Source of the DNA: Oceaniferula marina
GTDB lineage: Bacteria > Verrucomicrobiota > Verrucomicrobiia > Verrucomicrobiales > Akkermansiaceae
Reading direction: 5' to 3'
DNA: 64,000 nt
Assembly (NCBI RefSeq): GCF_013391475.1
Contig: NZ_JACBAZ010000002.1
Span: forward strand, 647,836 to 711,835
Positions 18,553 through 26,495 of the stretch are shown here, one piece after another. Under the pieces are notes generated by a model that did not search any database, was not told the origin of the DNA, and was given only the letters and a program-made list of their open reading frames with translations. The position numbers were made by a program, and so were the translations under genes. Positions within the stretch are counted from its first letter, which is position 1; each line of letters starts with the position of its first letter.

Positions 18553-18718
18553 GCCTGCGGCGCTGACAGGATTCACATGATTGAAGAGGATTTACAGGAA
18601 TTTTTAAGAAGTAATCGATAGATTTTGGGCAAATCTTGATCTTTGTCAATGAAAGGGCACCTCTAAGAATCCTGTAAAAACTTGAAAAAATCCTGACAAT
18701 CCTGTCAGCGCCGCAGGC
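18553..18718. repeat. Inverted-repeat element with 21-bp perfect ends
   Basis: A perfect 21-bp inverted repeat (arms 18553-18573 and 18698-18718, beginning GCCTGCGGCGCTGACAGG) brackets about 124 bp containing further ACAGGA and TCCTGT pairs on opposite strands. There is no open frame of note. It is a stable palindromic element or MITE remnant between the PEP-CTERM gene and trmO. Confidence 0.7.
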
Positions 18719-18810
18719 ATCACCATGATAATCTCCCTAATGTAGGAGCCCTGTGCAGGAGGGGCGCATCCCAAAAGAGAACCAAAATCATGTTTTGTTC
18801 CTCCAGCTTG

Positions 18811-18836
18811 TCGATAGCTTGAAAAGCTGTCCCACG
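18811..18836 (+). repeat. PVC-type hairpin repeat (degenerate copy)
   Basis: Degenerate copy of the 25-nt hairpin repeat CCGACAG...CTGTCCTAC: here TCGATAGCTTGAAAAGCTGT followed by CCCACG. The inner stem AGCTT/AAGCT is intact. Confidence 0.6.
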
Positions 18837-18893
18837 TTGCGTTATCATGGCAACAAGGCATGAAACGGGTTGATACCTCGTATTGAGGATTCC

Positions 18894-19565
18894 TTAGCCT
18901 TGGCACGAAAGGATGTGGATTTGTTTGTCCCGCACTTTCCATTGGATGTTATATCCATCAATCAGGCATCCATAGGTTCTTGATGCATCATCTTGGTAGG
19001 CGGGGCGGGGGTCGATGGCGATGGTGGCTTCGATAACCGCACGGCTTGTATCACTCAGCCCCTGATCGGCATTATTGATCCAATGGACGCTGAGCTTCTC
19101 CGGGGCATGTGGAGCAAACCCAGCTGCGGCCTCGGGCAGGGCATCAGCGTAGGGAATGTAGGGTTTGATGTCGATGATGGGGGTTCCATCCACGAGGTCG
19201 ACGCCGCGTAGTTTGATCATCGGGCCCTCGGGGTGGGTGGTATCGATACTTTCGAGTCGAACGACCGATAGCCCGATCGGGTTGGGGCGGAAGGGGGAGC
19301 GGGAGGCAAAAACACCAACCCGCTTGTTGCCACCGAGCCGAGGCGGGCGCACAGTCGGTTTCCAGTCTGTGCGTATCGCTTGATGGAAGAGGAACACCAG
19401 CCAGAGGTGGGAAAAATCTTCGAGGCCGCGAAGGGCGTCCGGATCGCGAAATTCCGGGGTGAAGATCAGTTCGCCCCATGCCTCGTCCACGATGCCCGAT
19501 TGTCTCGGGACACCGAATTTTTCACCGTAACAGGTGCGGACGTGGGCGATGGCCTCAAGCTTCAT
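18894..19565 (-). CDS. trmO: tRNA (adenine(37)-N6)-methyltransferase TrmO
   Basis: SAM-dependent enzyme that methylates N6-threonylcarbamoyladenosine at position 37 of threonine tRNAs (TsaA/YaeB family). The 223 residues contain the family hallmarks KFGVPRQSG near residue 16, DFSHLWLVFLFH near 50, and GVFASRSPFRPNPIGLS near 84-100, which form the beta-barrel active site. A C-terminal extension resembling that of E. coli TrmO ends in DGYNIQWKV. Its start lies 25 bp after the outer-membrane protein gene of the zinc operon, so it may be co-transcribed; no functional link is evident. Confidence 0.92.
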   Translation of the reverse strand: MKLEAIAHVRTCYGEKFGVPRQSGIVDEAWGELIFTPEFRDPDALRGLEDFSHLWLVFLFHQAIRTDWKPTVRPPRLGGNKRVGVFASRSPFRPNPIGLSVVRLESIDTTHPEGPMIKLRGVDLVDGTPIIDIKPYIPYADALPEAAAGFAPHAPEKLSVHWINNADQGLSDTSRAVIEATIAIDPRPAYQDDASRTYGCLIDGYNIQWKVRDKQIHILSCQG

Positions 19566-19590
19566 TTTTTATCGGTGGGTTCGATGGCTC

Positions 19591-20799
19591 TTAGTGCACA
19601 TGATTATCACCAGGTCCCCACTCAAAGCCGAACTGGAGCCAGATGCTGTGGTCGCTATGACGCTCTTCACTGTAGTCATAGTTATACTGGAGCCGTGCAA
19701 GGACGTCAATGGGGCCAGCTTCGAAGTGTCGGGTGAGGGATGGAGAAATCCGGTGGCGTTCGACCAGTTCGGGGTCTTCAACCCCTTCCAGATAATCGTA
19801 GCGAAGGCCAATGTCCCAGTCGCTGTTAGGGCTGTAGATGGCACTTGAGTTAAAGCCAAACTCATCGAAGTCTCCTTCATCGGTTTCGACATCGCGCCAC
19901 ATCAATTCATTGCGCCAGACAAGGCGTTCCCCGTCGACTTCGTCTTTGATCCATGAATAAGTGATGTCCGCTCCATAGACGCGGGTCCATCGGTCAAAAT
20001 CATTTTTCCCTTGAGCGTAGCTGGTGCCGTAGAGAAAATGACGGCTGTCAGCGGGCCAGAAGGAAGCTTCGTAGCGGGCGGTGAAAACGGCATCGTTCCA
20101 GAGCGCCATCTCGGCTTCTTCACTGTGCCCCCCGTGATCGTCATCATGATCATCATCATGATCATCATCGTGGTCATCATCATGCTCGTTATCGTGGGCG
20201 TGATCATGTTCGAGCGCTTTACCGTAGGAAAAGATCAGTCGGTTGTTCCATGATGTGGGTAGCACCCATTCGAGCTCAGCTCCTTCGGAGATCAGTCCAT
20301 CATCACCGAGGAATCGAATGTTGGAAAGGTTGGCATCGGCAAAATCCCAGGCGTGGCTATGCAGGCCGTTCTGGGTGCCGTAGGCAGCGAGAAAGCGTCC
20401 GGCTTTGATGTCGATGTCACCGGGCAGGTTGAGTGCCTGGGCGTAGATCTCCTCGAGTTCGGCGTCCCATCCGTCTTCATTGTTCCAGGTGATAATACCT
20501 TCGGCGTATCCGGCGATATGTTCGTTGTATCGTAGGTCGAGTCCGATGGAGAGTCCGGGGATGCTGAACCCTGAATGAATCGGGTCGTGGGCTCCTTGCT
20601 CCAGCCCACCTCCTTCGATACCTGAGTATCCCATGGTTGTGTTGAGAAAGAGGAAGGGGTCCAGACTCAGTCCGGATGGCTTGTGATCATGGGCACAGCC
20701 ACTTTGGTGGCAATCCAGAGTGTTGTGAGCGTCGTCGGTTTCGGCGGATAGTGTGGTGGCGCTGAGCGTTGTGCAGATGAAGTAAGGAATGTGTTTCAT
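19591..20799 (-). CDS. His/Asp-rich outer-membrane beta-barrel protein of the zinc operon
   Basis: Predicted outer-membrane protein of 402 residues. A signal peptide (ending near TTLSAETDD) is followed by a metal-binding segment CHQSGCAHDH and a barrel-like series of alternating aromatic/hydrophobic strands (DLRYNEHIAGYAEG, LIFSYGK, FTARYEASFWP, LQFGFEWGP). The central insert at about residues 195-225 is almost entirely His, Asp and Glu (repeats of HDDD). It lies 22 bp after znuB at the end of znuA-unknown-znuC-znuB, which points to zinc passage or capture at the outer membrane. The His/Asp insert is probably a surface or periplasmic zinc sponge. It does not look like a TonB-dependent receptor (no plug domain). 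Confidence 0.7.
   Translation of the reverse strand: MKHIPYFICTTLSATTLSAETDDAHNTLDCHQSGCAHDHKPSGLSLDPFLFLNTTMGYSGIEGGGLEQGAHDPIHSGFSIPGLSIGLDLRYNEHIAGYAEGIITWNNEDGWDAELEEIYAQALNLPGDIDIKAGRFLAAYGTQNGLHSHAWDFADANLSNIRFLGDDGLISEGAELEWVLPTSWNNRLIFSYGKALEHDHAHDNEHDDDHDDDHDDDHDDDHGGHSEEAEMALWNDAVFTARYEASFWPADSRHFLYGTSYAQGKNDFDRWTRVYGADITYSWIKDEVDGERLVWRNELMWRDVETDEGDFDEFGFNSSAIYSPNSDWDIGLRYDYLEGVEDPELVERHRISPSLTRHFEAGPIDVLARLQYNYDYSEERHSDHSIWLQFGFEWGPGDNHVH
20143..20200. repeat. In-frame 12-bp microsatellite encoding HDDD units
   Basis: Imperfect tandem repeats of ATCATCATGATC type inside the outer-membrane protein gene. They encode the Asp/His-rich insert, whose length could vary by slippage without frameshift because units are multiples of three. 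Confidence 0.7.
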
Positions 20800-20821
20800 G
20801 GTATGAAATAAAGGTGGGTTA

Positions 20822-21697
20822 TTACGATTGATGGTGTCGAGTGGGGCGGAGGGAAATAGCTTTCCTGCGTCGGAGTCCGTAGCGAGGGCTGAAGATGCAG
20901 GCGAGAATGAAGATGCAACCTAACACGATGACGATGCTAGGGCCGGTTGGGGTTTCCGCTGCTGCGGATAGAAGGATGGCGATGACGGATCCGAGACTGC
21001 CGATGATGCCGCCTCCCCAGAAGAGCCAGGAGGTTTTGTTCGTGAACAGGGAGACGATGGCAGCCGGGGCTACCAGGAGTCCGATGGACAAGACACTGCC
21101 CAGAGCTTGGAAGCTGGCGACCAAGGCTAAAATCAGCAGGCCGAAGAGTAGGTATTGCATGGATCTAACCTTCACCCCTTGGGCTGCGGCGACGTGGGGC
21201 TCAAACAAGGTGATCAAGAGCGGGCGCATAAAGAGAGTGGAGAGTGTCAGGGTCACGGTGGCAATGATCAGAAAAGTCCAGAGGTCGCTATTGCTGACCG
21301 CCAGAATGTTGCCAAATAGCCAGTTTTCCAGTTCTGCCGCGGTTCCTGTGTGGCGTTGGATAATGATGCCGGCAGCAAAGGCGGTGGTAAAAAAAATGGC
21401 GAGGGCTGTGCCTTGGGGGATACGGCTACCTCGGGCAACCGCAACAGACCCCAGACCAACAATGAGGGCAGCGAACAAAGCTCCAACAAAAGCCCCTAAC
21501 TGGCTCAATACCCCGGTGATCAGCACAACCGTCGCAATCCCCGGAAGCATGGTGTGTGAGAGCGCTCCGATGGATAGGGCGCTGCGTTGGAGTAGAACAA
21601 AGCCGCTGAAAAATCCATTGGTAAAACCGATCACCGCAGCTGCCAGCAAAGCGCGCTGGAAGAAGAGGGTGTCGAGAGTTTGGAAAAAATCGGTCAC
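20822..21697 (-). CDS. znuB: Zinc ABC transporter, permease ZnuB
   Basis: Inner-membrane permease of the cluster-9 metal ABC transporters, about 291 residues with eight or nine hydrophobic segments. FSGFVLLQRSALSIGALSHT and the later LLVAPAAIVSLFTNK are family signatures. The GTG at 21697 gives a normal N-terminus (VTDFFQTLDTLFFQRALLAA); a TTG at 21736 would overlap znuC by 17 bp and add polar residues. Zinc rather than manganese is inferred from the His-rich partners in the operon. Confidence 0.9.
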   Translation of the reverse strand: MTDFFQTLDTLFFQRALLAAAVIGFTNGFFSGFVLLQRSALSIGALSHTMLPGIATVVLITGVLSQLGAFVGALFAALIVGLGSVAVARGSRIPQGTALAIFFTTAFAAGIIIQRHTGTAAELENWLFGNILAVSNSDLWTFLIIATVTLTLSTLFMRPLLITLFEPHVAAAQGVKVRSMQYLLFGLLILALVASFQALGSVLSIGLLVAPAAIVSLFTNKTSWLFWGGGIIGSLGSVIAILLSAAAETPTGPSIVIVLGCIFILACIFSPRYGLRRRKAISLRPTRHHQS

Positions 21698-21719
21698 AGA
21701 TATCGGGTTGAGTCGTTGA

Positions 21720-22478
21720 TTAGTTGGTGAAGGCAAGGTTCAGATTGGCTTCACTCAGCGTGGTGGCTGTCGGGCCGTAAGCGATGACCTCTTGGTTGAT
21801 CAGTAGCGTGTGATCAAAAATGTCAGCTGCGGTGTTGAGGTCATGATGCGAGGCAATAACCAGGCGACCTTCATGGGTGATGTTGCGCAGTAAGTCTGAG
21901 AGTTGGGCCGAGTGGTCCCGATCAAGTCCGGTGAATGGCTCGTCGAGAAGCAGCACATGAGCTTCCTGGGCGATGGAGCGTGCGAGGAAGGCTCGTTGTT
22001 GTTGGCCGCCGGAAAGCTCTCTGATTTGGCGATCCTGCAAGGGTTCCAGTCGCATCAGAGCGAGGGCTCGTTCGACGACCTCGTCATCGTGAGCGCTGTA
22101 ACGTTTCCATGGTCCAAGGTGAGGATAGCGGCCCATTTCCACCATGCCGCGCACAGTGATGGGGAAATCCCAGTTGACCTCTTCGCTTTGGGGGAGGTAG
22201 GCAAACTCGCGGCTCCAGCGTTGGATGGGTTCATTACGCCAGAGGATCGAGCCCTTGTCTTTGCGTTGCAGTCCGGCAATGGCTTTGAGCAAGGTGCTTT
22301 TTCCTGCTCCGTTTGGCCCGACCAAGGCCACGCTGTTGCCGCAGGATGTGGCGAGTTCGATTTCTCGCAGTGCCGGGGTTTTGTGATAGCTGACACAGAG
22401 CCCCTCAATCACCAGTTCGTGGTGGTGATGGTGCTGGTGAGGACAGTCGCCCTTGGTGCTGTGTTGGCAATCGCTCAT
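21720..22478 (-). CDS. znuC: Zinc ABC transporter, ATP-binding protein ZnuC
   Basis: ATPase subunit of 252 residues. Walker A GPNGAGKST (about 54-62), signature LSGGQQQRAFLARS, Walker B VLLLDEPF and the switch His in VIASHHDL are all present. Unusually, the N-terminus carries a Cys/His-rich extension (MSDCQHS, then CPHQHHHHHE) that could bind or buffer zinc in the cytoplasm. It pairs with znuB immediately downstream and znuA two genes upstream. Confidence 0.93.
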   Translation of the reverse strand: MSDCQHSTKGDCPHQHHHHHELVIEGLCVSYHKTPALREIELATSCGNSVALVGPNGAGKSTLLKAIAGLQRKDKGSILWRNEPIQRWSREFAYLPQSEEVNWDFPITVRGMVEMGRYPHLGPWKRYSAHDDEVVERALALMRLEPLQDRQIRELSGGQQQRAFLARSIAQEAHVLLLDEPFTGLDRDHSAQLSDLLRNITHEGRLVIASHHDLNTAADIFDHTLLINQEVIAYGPTATTLSEANLNLAFTN

Positions 22479-22508
22479 GGTGTCGGAATCAGTGAGGCTT
22501 CGTGGATG

Positions 22509-22952
22509 TTATCGGGTGTCGATTTCGAAGGTGTCGGCAAAGTCGGCAAACTGGTCAGTGAAGTGAATCTTCTGTTCCTCCTTGCCGGCTTGAGTGAGGG
22601 TAATCTGGGTAAAATACTTGTTGTTTTCACTCGCCTCGAGCCATTGGATGTCGATGAGGAATTCCGTGCTTTGTTTGGCTGGGAGTGTGAGGCTCAGATC
22701 GATTTCATTGCTGGCTGGCTGGCAATCGAGTAATGGCTTGTCTTGATCGGCACGCTGGATGCGGATGTGTGTCGGTCTGTGGGAAAAGAGGATTTTGGCC
22801 TCAACCGATGTGTGATGGCTTGGGTTTGGTGATGCGTGTTTACTGGTGGGAATGCTTGTTTCTTCTTTGTGGGTAAGCAGGGTGATTCCCAGTCCCATCA
22901 AACCGAGCAGGATGAGGACGCAGATGAAATCGATGAGAGGAGCCCGGCGCAT
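22509..22952 (-). CDS. Unknown single-pass membrane protein in the zinc operon
   Basis: Not recognised. It has 147 residues: a short cytoplasmic start (MRRAPLID), one membrane helix at about 9-27 (FICVLILLGLMGLGITLL), a Ser/Pro/His linker (SKHASPNPSHHTS) and an extracytoplasmic beta-rich domain of about 95 residues (AKILFSHRPTHIRIQRA, DLSLTLPAKQSTEFLIDIQW). It sits tightly between znuA (25 bp) and znuC (30 bp), so it is co-expressed with the zinc transporter. A role in periplasmic zinc handling or transporter assembly is only inferred from position. Confidence 0.75.
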   Translation of the reverse strand: MRRAPLIDFICVLILLGLMGLGITLLTHKEETSIPTSKHASPNPSHHTSVEAKILFSHRPTHIRIQRADQDKPLLDCQPASNEIDLSLTLPAKQSTEFLIDIQWLEASENNKYFTQITLTQAGKEEQKIHFTDQFADFADTFEIDTR

Positions 22953-22977
22953 AAGAGATGGTGGGTGGGGGCCGTGT

Positions 22978-23874
22978 TTATTCCACGAGGGCCTTGGTGA
23001 TGGTGTTGACGTTGTGCCGCATCATTTTGGTATAGGACTCGCTTCCATCGGCGATCAGGGTTCCTCCGATGCGGATGCCGGTTTCCTTGCTGAGAGTCTT
23101 CAAGGCCTTGGGATTTGATCGCTGTTCGGGAAAAACCGCAGGGATGTTTTTTGTCCGGATGGTGTTGATGATTTCCGCGAGTTCCTTGGCCGTGGGAGCG
23201 CTGCTTTTATTGATGCCTTGCACAGCAAGTGACTGCATACCGTATTCATCACAGAAATAGCCAAAAGAATCGTGGGCGGTTGCCAGCTTCCGTTTCTCTT
23301 TGGGGATCCGGATCAGCTCGCGCCGGATCCATGAGTGGAGCTGGGCCAGCTCTTTACGGTAAGCTTTGGCGTTGGCTTGAAAATCCTGCGCGTGCGCCGG
23401 GTCCAATTTGCTCAATGTCCGTGCCAGATGATCGGCAGCCCGTTGCATGTTGGATACCCGGTGCCACCAGTGTGGATCGGTCGGGCCATGGTTGCAATGC
23501 TCGCCATGCTCATGGTCGTGCTGGTGGGCGTCACCGCTGTTGGTTCTTGCCGGGAGCGTATTGCCAACTTCGAGAATCGTTGCCGAGTTGCCGAGGGTGT
23601 CCCGTAGCTTGTCGAGATAGGTTTCCAGTCCCATACCACTTGCCAGATACAGGGAAGCTCCCCGGGCCTGATTCAGCATCGTCGGGCTGGGAGTGAAGTG
23701 ATGCGGGTCGTCACCGGCACGCATCAGTGAGACCACTTCCACGTGCTCTCCCCCGACCTGTTTCGCCAAATCCGCCATCAGCGGGTGTAAGGCTACCACC
23801 TTGGTCTGCGCAGATGCTGTAGCCAGACAGAGAAAACTGAAGAGCGTGACGAGTCGATGATGTCGTTGCTGCAT
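22978..23874 (-). CDS. znuA: Zinc ABC transporter, substrate-binding protein ZnuA
   Basis: Periplasmic metal-binding protein of the cluster-9 family, 298 residues with a Sec signal peptide (ending near ATASAQ). Metal-ligand regions are visible: the DPHHF motif near residue 56, an acidic His-rich loop (GDAHQHDHEHGEHCNHG, about 116-132) followed by DPHWW, AHDSFGYF near 196 and a late GGTLIADGS. The His-rich loop is the usual mark of zinc rather than manganese binding. It is the first gene of the operon, with a candidate operator dyad at 23903-23923 just upstream. Confidence 0.93.
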   Translation of the reverse strand: MQQRHHRLVTLFSFLCLATASAQTKVVALHPLMADLAKQVGGEHVEVVSLMRAGDDPHHFTPSPTMLNQARGASLYLASGMGLETYLDKLRDTLGNSATILEVGNTLPARTNSGDAHQHDHEHGEHCNHGPTDPHWWHRVSNMQRAADHLARTLSKLDPAHAQDFQANAKAYRKELAQLHSWIRRELIRIPKEKRKLATAHDSFGYFCDEYGMQSLAVQGINKSSAPTAKELAEIINTIRTKNIPAVFPEQRSNPKALKTLSKETGIRIGGTLIADGSESYTKMMRHNVNTITKALVE

Positions 23875-23902
23875 GAACAGCTTCTTAACGCAAGAAAGTA
23901 GC

Positions 23903-23923
23903 TAATGCAAGTAATTTGCGTTT
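23903..23923. promoter_or_regulatory. Candidate Zur-type operator upstream of znuA
   Basis: Imperfect dyad TAATGCAA - 5 bases - TTGCGTTT (6 of 8 pairs) lying 29-49 bp upstream of the znuA start, within the 58-bp gap to the EamA gene. A further TTAACGCAAG half site follows at 23886. AT-rich interrupted palindromes of this size upstream of znuA are typical of Zur regulation, but the match to a Verrucomicrobia Zur consensus was not tested. Confidence 0.4.
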
Positions 23924-23932
23924 AATGATTCT

Positions 23933-24871
23933 TTAATTGGTTTTGCTTGGTTTTGGCCCTTTGGCTTGGTTGATCTGTAGTCGTTGCAGGCCGACAACGG
24001 CCGCGATGACAACCGAGCCTCCGATATAGATACCGATGCCCGGGGATTCTCCGGCGACCAGAAGCGAGGACAAGCTGACGGCACAGACCGGGATGAGAAA
24101 GCGGTAGCCGGCGAGCAGGTTGACTGGGAATAGCTGGGTCAGGTGGTTCCAAAGCCCGAAGCCTGTGGCGGAGACGAGGGCCAGATAGACGGTGAGCCAG
24201 ATGACTTTGGGTGGAAAGAGAGAGGCGAGTTCCGGCCAGGCGGCGAAACCGCAACAAGCGAGCATGGCCCCTCCGATGGAGAGGCCGAAGCCGGTAGCGG
24301 CTCTGGCCCCCATACTGGGGAGGATACGTTGCAGGATGATCACGCCGATGGATCCACTGAGGGTGGAGCAGCAGAAGAGCAGGGCTCCGAGGGCCGGGTT
24401 GCCGCTGCCGGCTCCAGGACGGTAAACGGCGAAGAGAACACCGCAGGCACCCAGAGCGATCAAGAGCCACTGTGATTTGCTGGGCCAAGGGGTTTTGAGG
24501 ATGATCGGAGCGAGCAGCAGCCACCAGAAGCTGCCGGTGGCGACCAGAAGTCCGCCCATCACTGCACTGGAGATGGCGAGCGCGGAGTAGAAAAGTAAGT
24601 ACTGGATTCCCGTTTGGGTGGCGGCGAACCAGAACAAGCTGGCTTTATCGGTCTGTTTCCATTCCTTCCATGGTTGCTTGGCGAGAAGCAGGAGAATCAT
24701 CCCCCCTGCCATAAAGCGAATACCTGCAAGGAGCATACGGTTGGCCAGCGTGGGTTCCACACCAACCCGCTCCCATTCGGCATAAATGGCTTTGATCCCG
24801 GGGAAGGCACTTCCCCAGAGCAGGGCACAGGTCAACACCGCGAAGGGGAGCGTGCGTGCGGTGATGGTCAT
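23933..24871 (-). CDS. EamA/DMT family transporter
   Basis: Ten-helix drug/metabolite transporter superfamily protein of 312 residues made of two EamA repeats. The N-terminal ALLWGSAFPGIKAIY is the family opening motif, and helices continue to SSLLVAGESPGIGIYIGGSVVI. The substrate is unknown (amino acids or metabolites are exported by relatives). It lies between sstT and the zinc operon on the same strand; the 66-bp gap from sstT permits co-transcription. Confidence 0.85.
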   Translation of the reverse strand: MTITARTLPFAVLTCALLWGSAFPGIKAIYAEWERVGVEPTLANRMLLAGIRFMAGGMILLLLAKQPWKEWKQTDKASLFWFAATQTGIQYLLFYSALAISSAVMGGLLVATGSFWWLLLAPIILKTPWPSKSQWLLIALGACGVLFAVYRPGAGSGNPALGALLFCCSTLSGSIGVIILQRILPSMGARAATGFGLSIGGAMLACCGFAAWPELASLFPPKVIWLTVYLALVSATGFGLWNHLTQLFPVNLLAGYRFLIPVCAVSLSSLLVAGESPGIGIYIGGSVVIAAVVGLQRLQINQAKGPKPSKTN

Positions 24872-24937
24872 GCCCGACTTGTCGCACAGTCGCCGGATTT
24901 GGCAAGGCCGGATGGCCCGGGGGCGTGACTTCTGCCG

Positions 24938-26170
24938 TTAGGAAATGGAGATGTCTTTTCCCTGCTTGCGCCACAGGGAAAACTCGGCGACAGCCGTAAA
25001 CAGAGCATCGGTTGAGGAGTTCAGGGCTGTTTCCACAGAGTCTTGCACGACGCCAATCACAAAACCGACAGCGACAACCTGCATCGCCACCTCGTTGGGG
25101 ATGCCAAACTGGCTGGCGGCCATGGGGATGAGTAGCAGGGATCCTCCGGCGACTCCCGAGGCTCCACAGGCACTGACGGCGGCGAGCAGGCTGAGGATCA
25201 GGGCGGAACCGAAGGTGATCTCGATACCGAGGGTGTTAACGGCTGCGAGCGTGAGGACCGAGATGGTGATCGCAGCCCCAGCCATATTGATGGTGGCACC
25301 GAGTGGGATCGAGACCGAATACATATCTTTGTCGAGTTTCAGCTCTTCGCAGAGTTCCATGTTGATTGGGATATTGGCGGCCGAGCTGCGGGTGAAAAAG
25401 GCAGTGATCCCACTTTGGCGCAGGCATTTGAATACCAGTGGGTAGGGGTTTTTGCGAATCATCAGCCAGGCGATCAGGGGGTTGACGACCAGAGCCATGA
25501 ATGCCATGCAGCCGAGCAGGAGTCCGAGCAGTTGGCCGTATTCCCTCAGTGATTCGAGGCCTTGTTCGGCGACCACGGCAAAGACCAAGCCCATGATGCC
25601 AAACGGGGCGAGGTTGATGACCCAATGTACAATTTTGGAAAGGGCATTCGCAAAATCATTGACCACGGTTTTGGTCGTGGCTGGAGCCTTGCGAAGAGCA
25701 ATCCCTATCAACACGGCCCACATCAATATTCCGATGTAGTTAGCATTGGCCAGAGCATTGACGGGGTTGTCGACCAGATTCATCAGTAGGTTTCTGAGGA
25801 TCTCGACAATGCTTTCGGGCGGAGTGATGTCCTGGCTTCCTGTGGACAAGGTGATGGTGACGGGAAACAAAAAACTACCTGCGACTGCCACCAGTCCGGC
25901 GAGGAACGTGCCACCGAGGTAGAGCATCACGACACCTTTCATGTTGGATTGATGATGTTCCTCATGTTGGGAAATGGCAGACATTACCAGAAAAAACACC
26001 AGGATCGGAGCCACCGCCTTGAGCGCTCCGACAAAGAGGGTTCCCAGCACCGCGACGGGTGCCAGGGTATCGGGAAGGGTCACCCCGAGTAGAATCCCGG
26101 CCAGCAGGCCGATGATGATCCGCTTGACTAAGCTGAGGTCGGACCAGAAAAAGTGAAAGGGTCTTTTCAT
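24938..26170 (-). CDS. sstT: Serine/threonine:sodium symporter SstT
   Basis: Na+-dependent amino acid transporter of the DAACS family with 410 residues, close to E. coli SstT in length. Characteristic stretches are [55 protein letters not shown] and the hairpin-loop region [16 protein letters not shown]. It imports serine and threonine. A family A MITE-like element lies about 65 bp upstream and might affect its promoter. Confidence 0.93.
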   Translation of the reverse strand: MKRPFHFFWSDLSLVKRIIIGLLAGILLGVTLPDTLAPVAVLGTLFVGALKAVAPILVFFLVMSAISQHEEHHQSNMKGVVMLYLGGTFLAGLVAVAGSFLFPVTITLSTGSQDITPPESIVEILRNLLMNLVDNPVNALANANYIGILMWAVLIGIALRKAPATTKTVVNDFANALSKIVHWVINLAPFGIMGLVFAVVAEQGLESLREYGQLLGLLLGCMAFMALVVNPLIAWLMIRKNPYPLVFKCLRQSGITAFFTRSSAANIPINMELCEELKLDKDMYSVSIPLGATINMAGAAITISVLTLAAVNTLGIEITFGSALILSLLAAVSACGASGVAGGSLLLIPMAASQFGIPNEVAMQVVAVGFVIGVVQDSVETALNSSTDALFTAVAEFSLWRKQGKDISIS

Positions 26171-26236
26171 ATCAACATCCTAGGGTATGGCAGGTGTCAG
26201 GTCGATGATAATGTGGTTGGGCAATACGGTGATCTT

Positions 26237-26440
26237 ATAACCACTCCGCAAAACAGACGAGACGATTGATCGTTGTTGAGGTATGTTGAAAAGCACTGAG
26301 TGATCGATGAGAGTTCCGGATGAATGACTCCTTTGGCTTTGTTTCTCCTTAGTCATGGTGCCCGCACCATTCCTTCGTCGCGCCTTACCAAAGAACTCAT
26401 TCATCTCGGCTATCGTCCCGTCTGTTTTACTACTTGGTAT
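26237..26440 (+). repeat. Complete MITE-like family A element upstream of xerC
   Basis: A 204-bp near-identical copy of 8770-8971 in the same orientation. Inner inverted repeats AAAACAGACGAGACGAT and, on the complement of the right end, AAAACAGACGGGACGAT match at 16 of 17 positions. The right end (ACTTGGTAT) lies 56 bp before the xerC start. Both neighbouring gene starts, sstT and xerC, face outward from it. Confidence 0.85.
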
Positions 26441-26495
26441 TACAGCTCGGGTTCCTACGTTGTTGCGCTTGTCCTTCTGTGTTATACTCTCGGTC

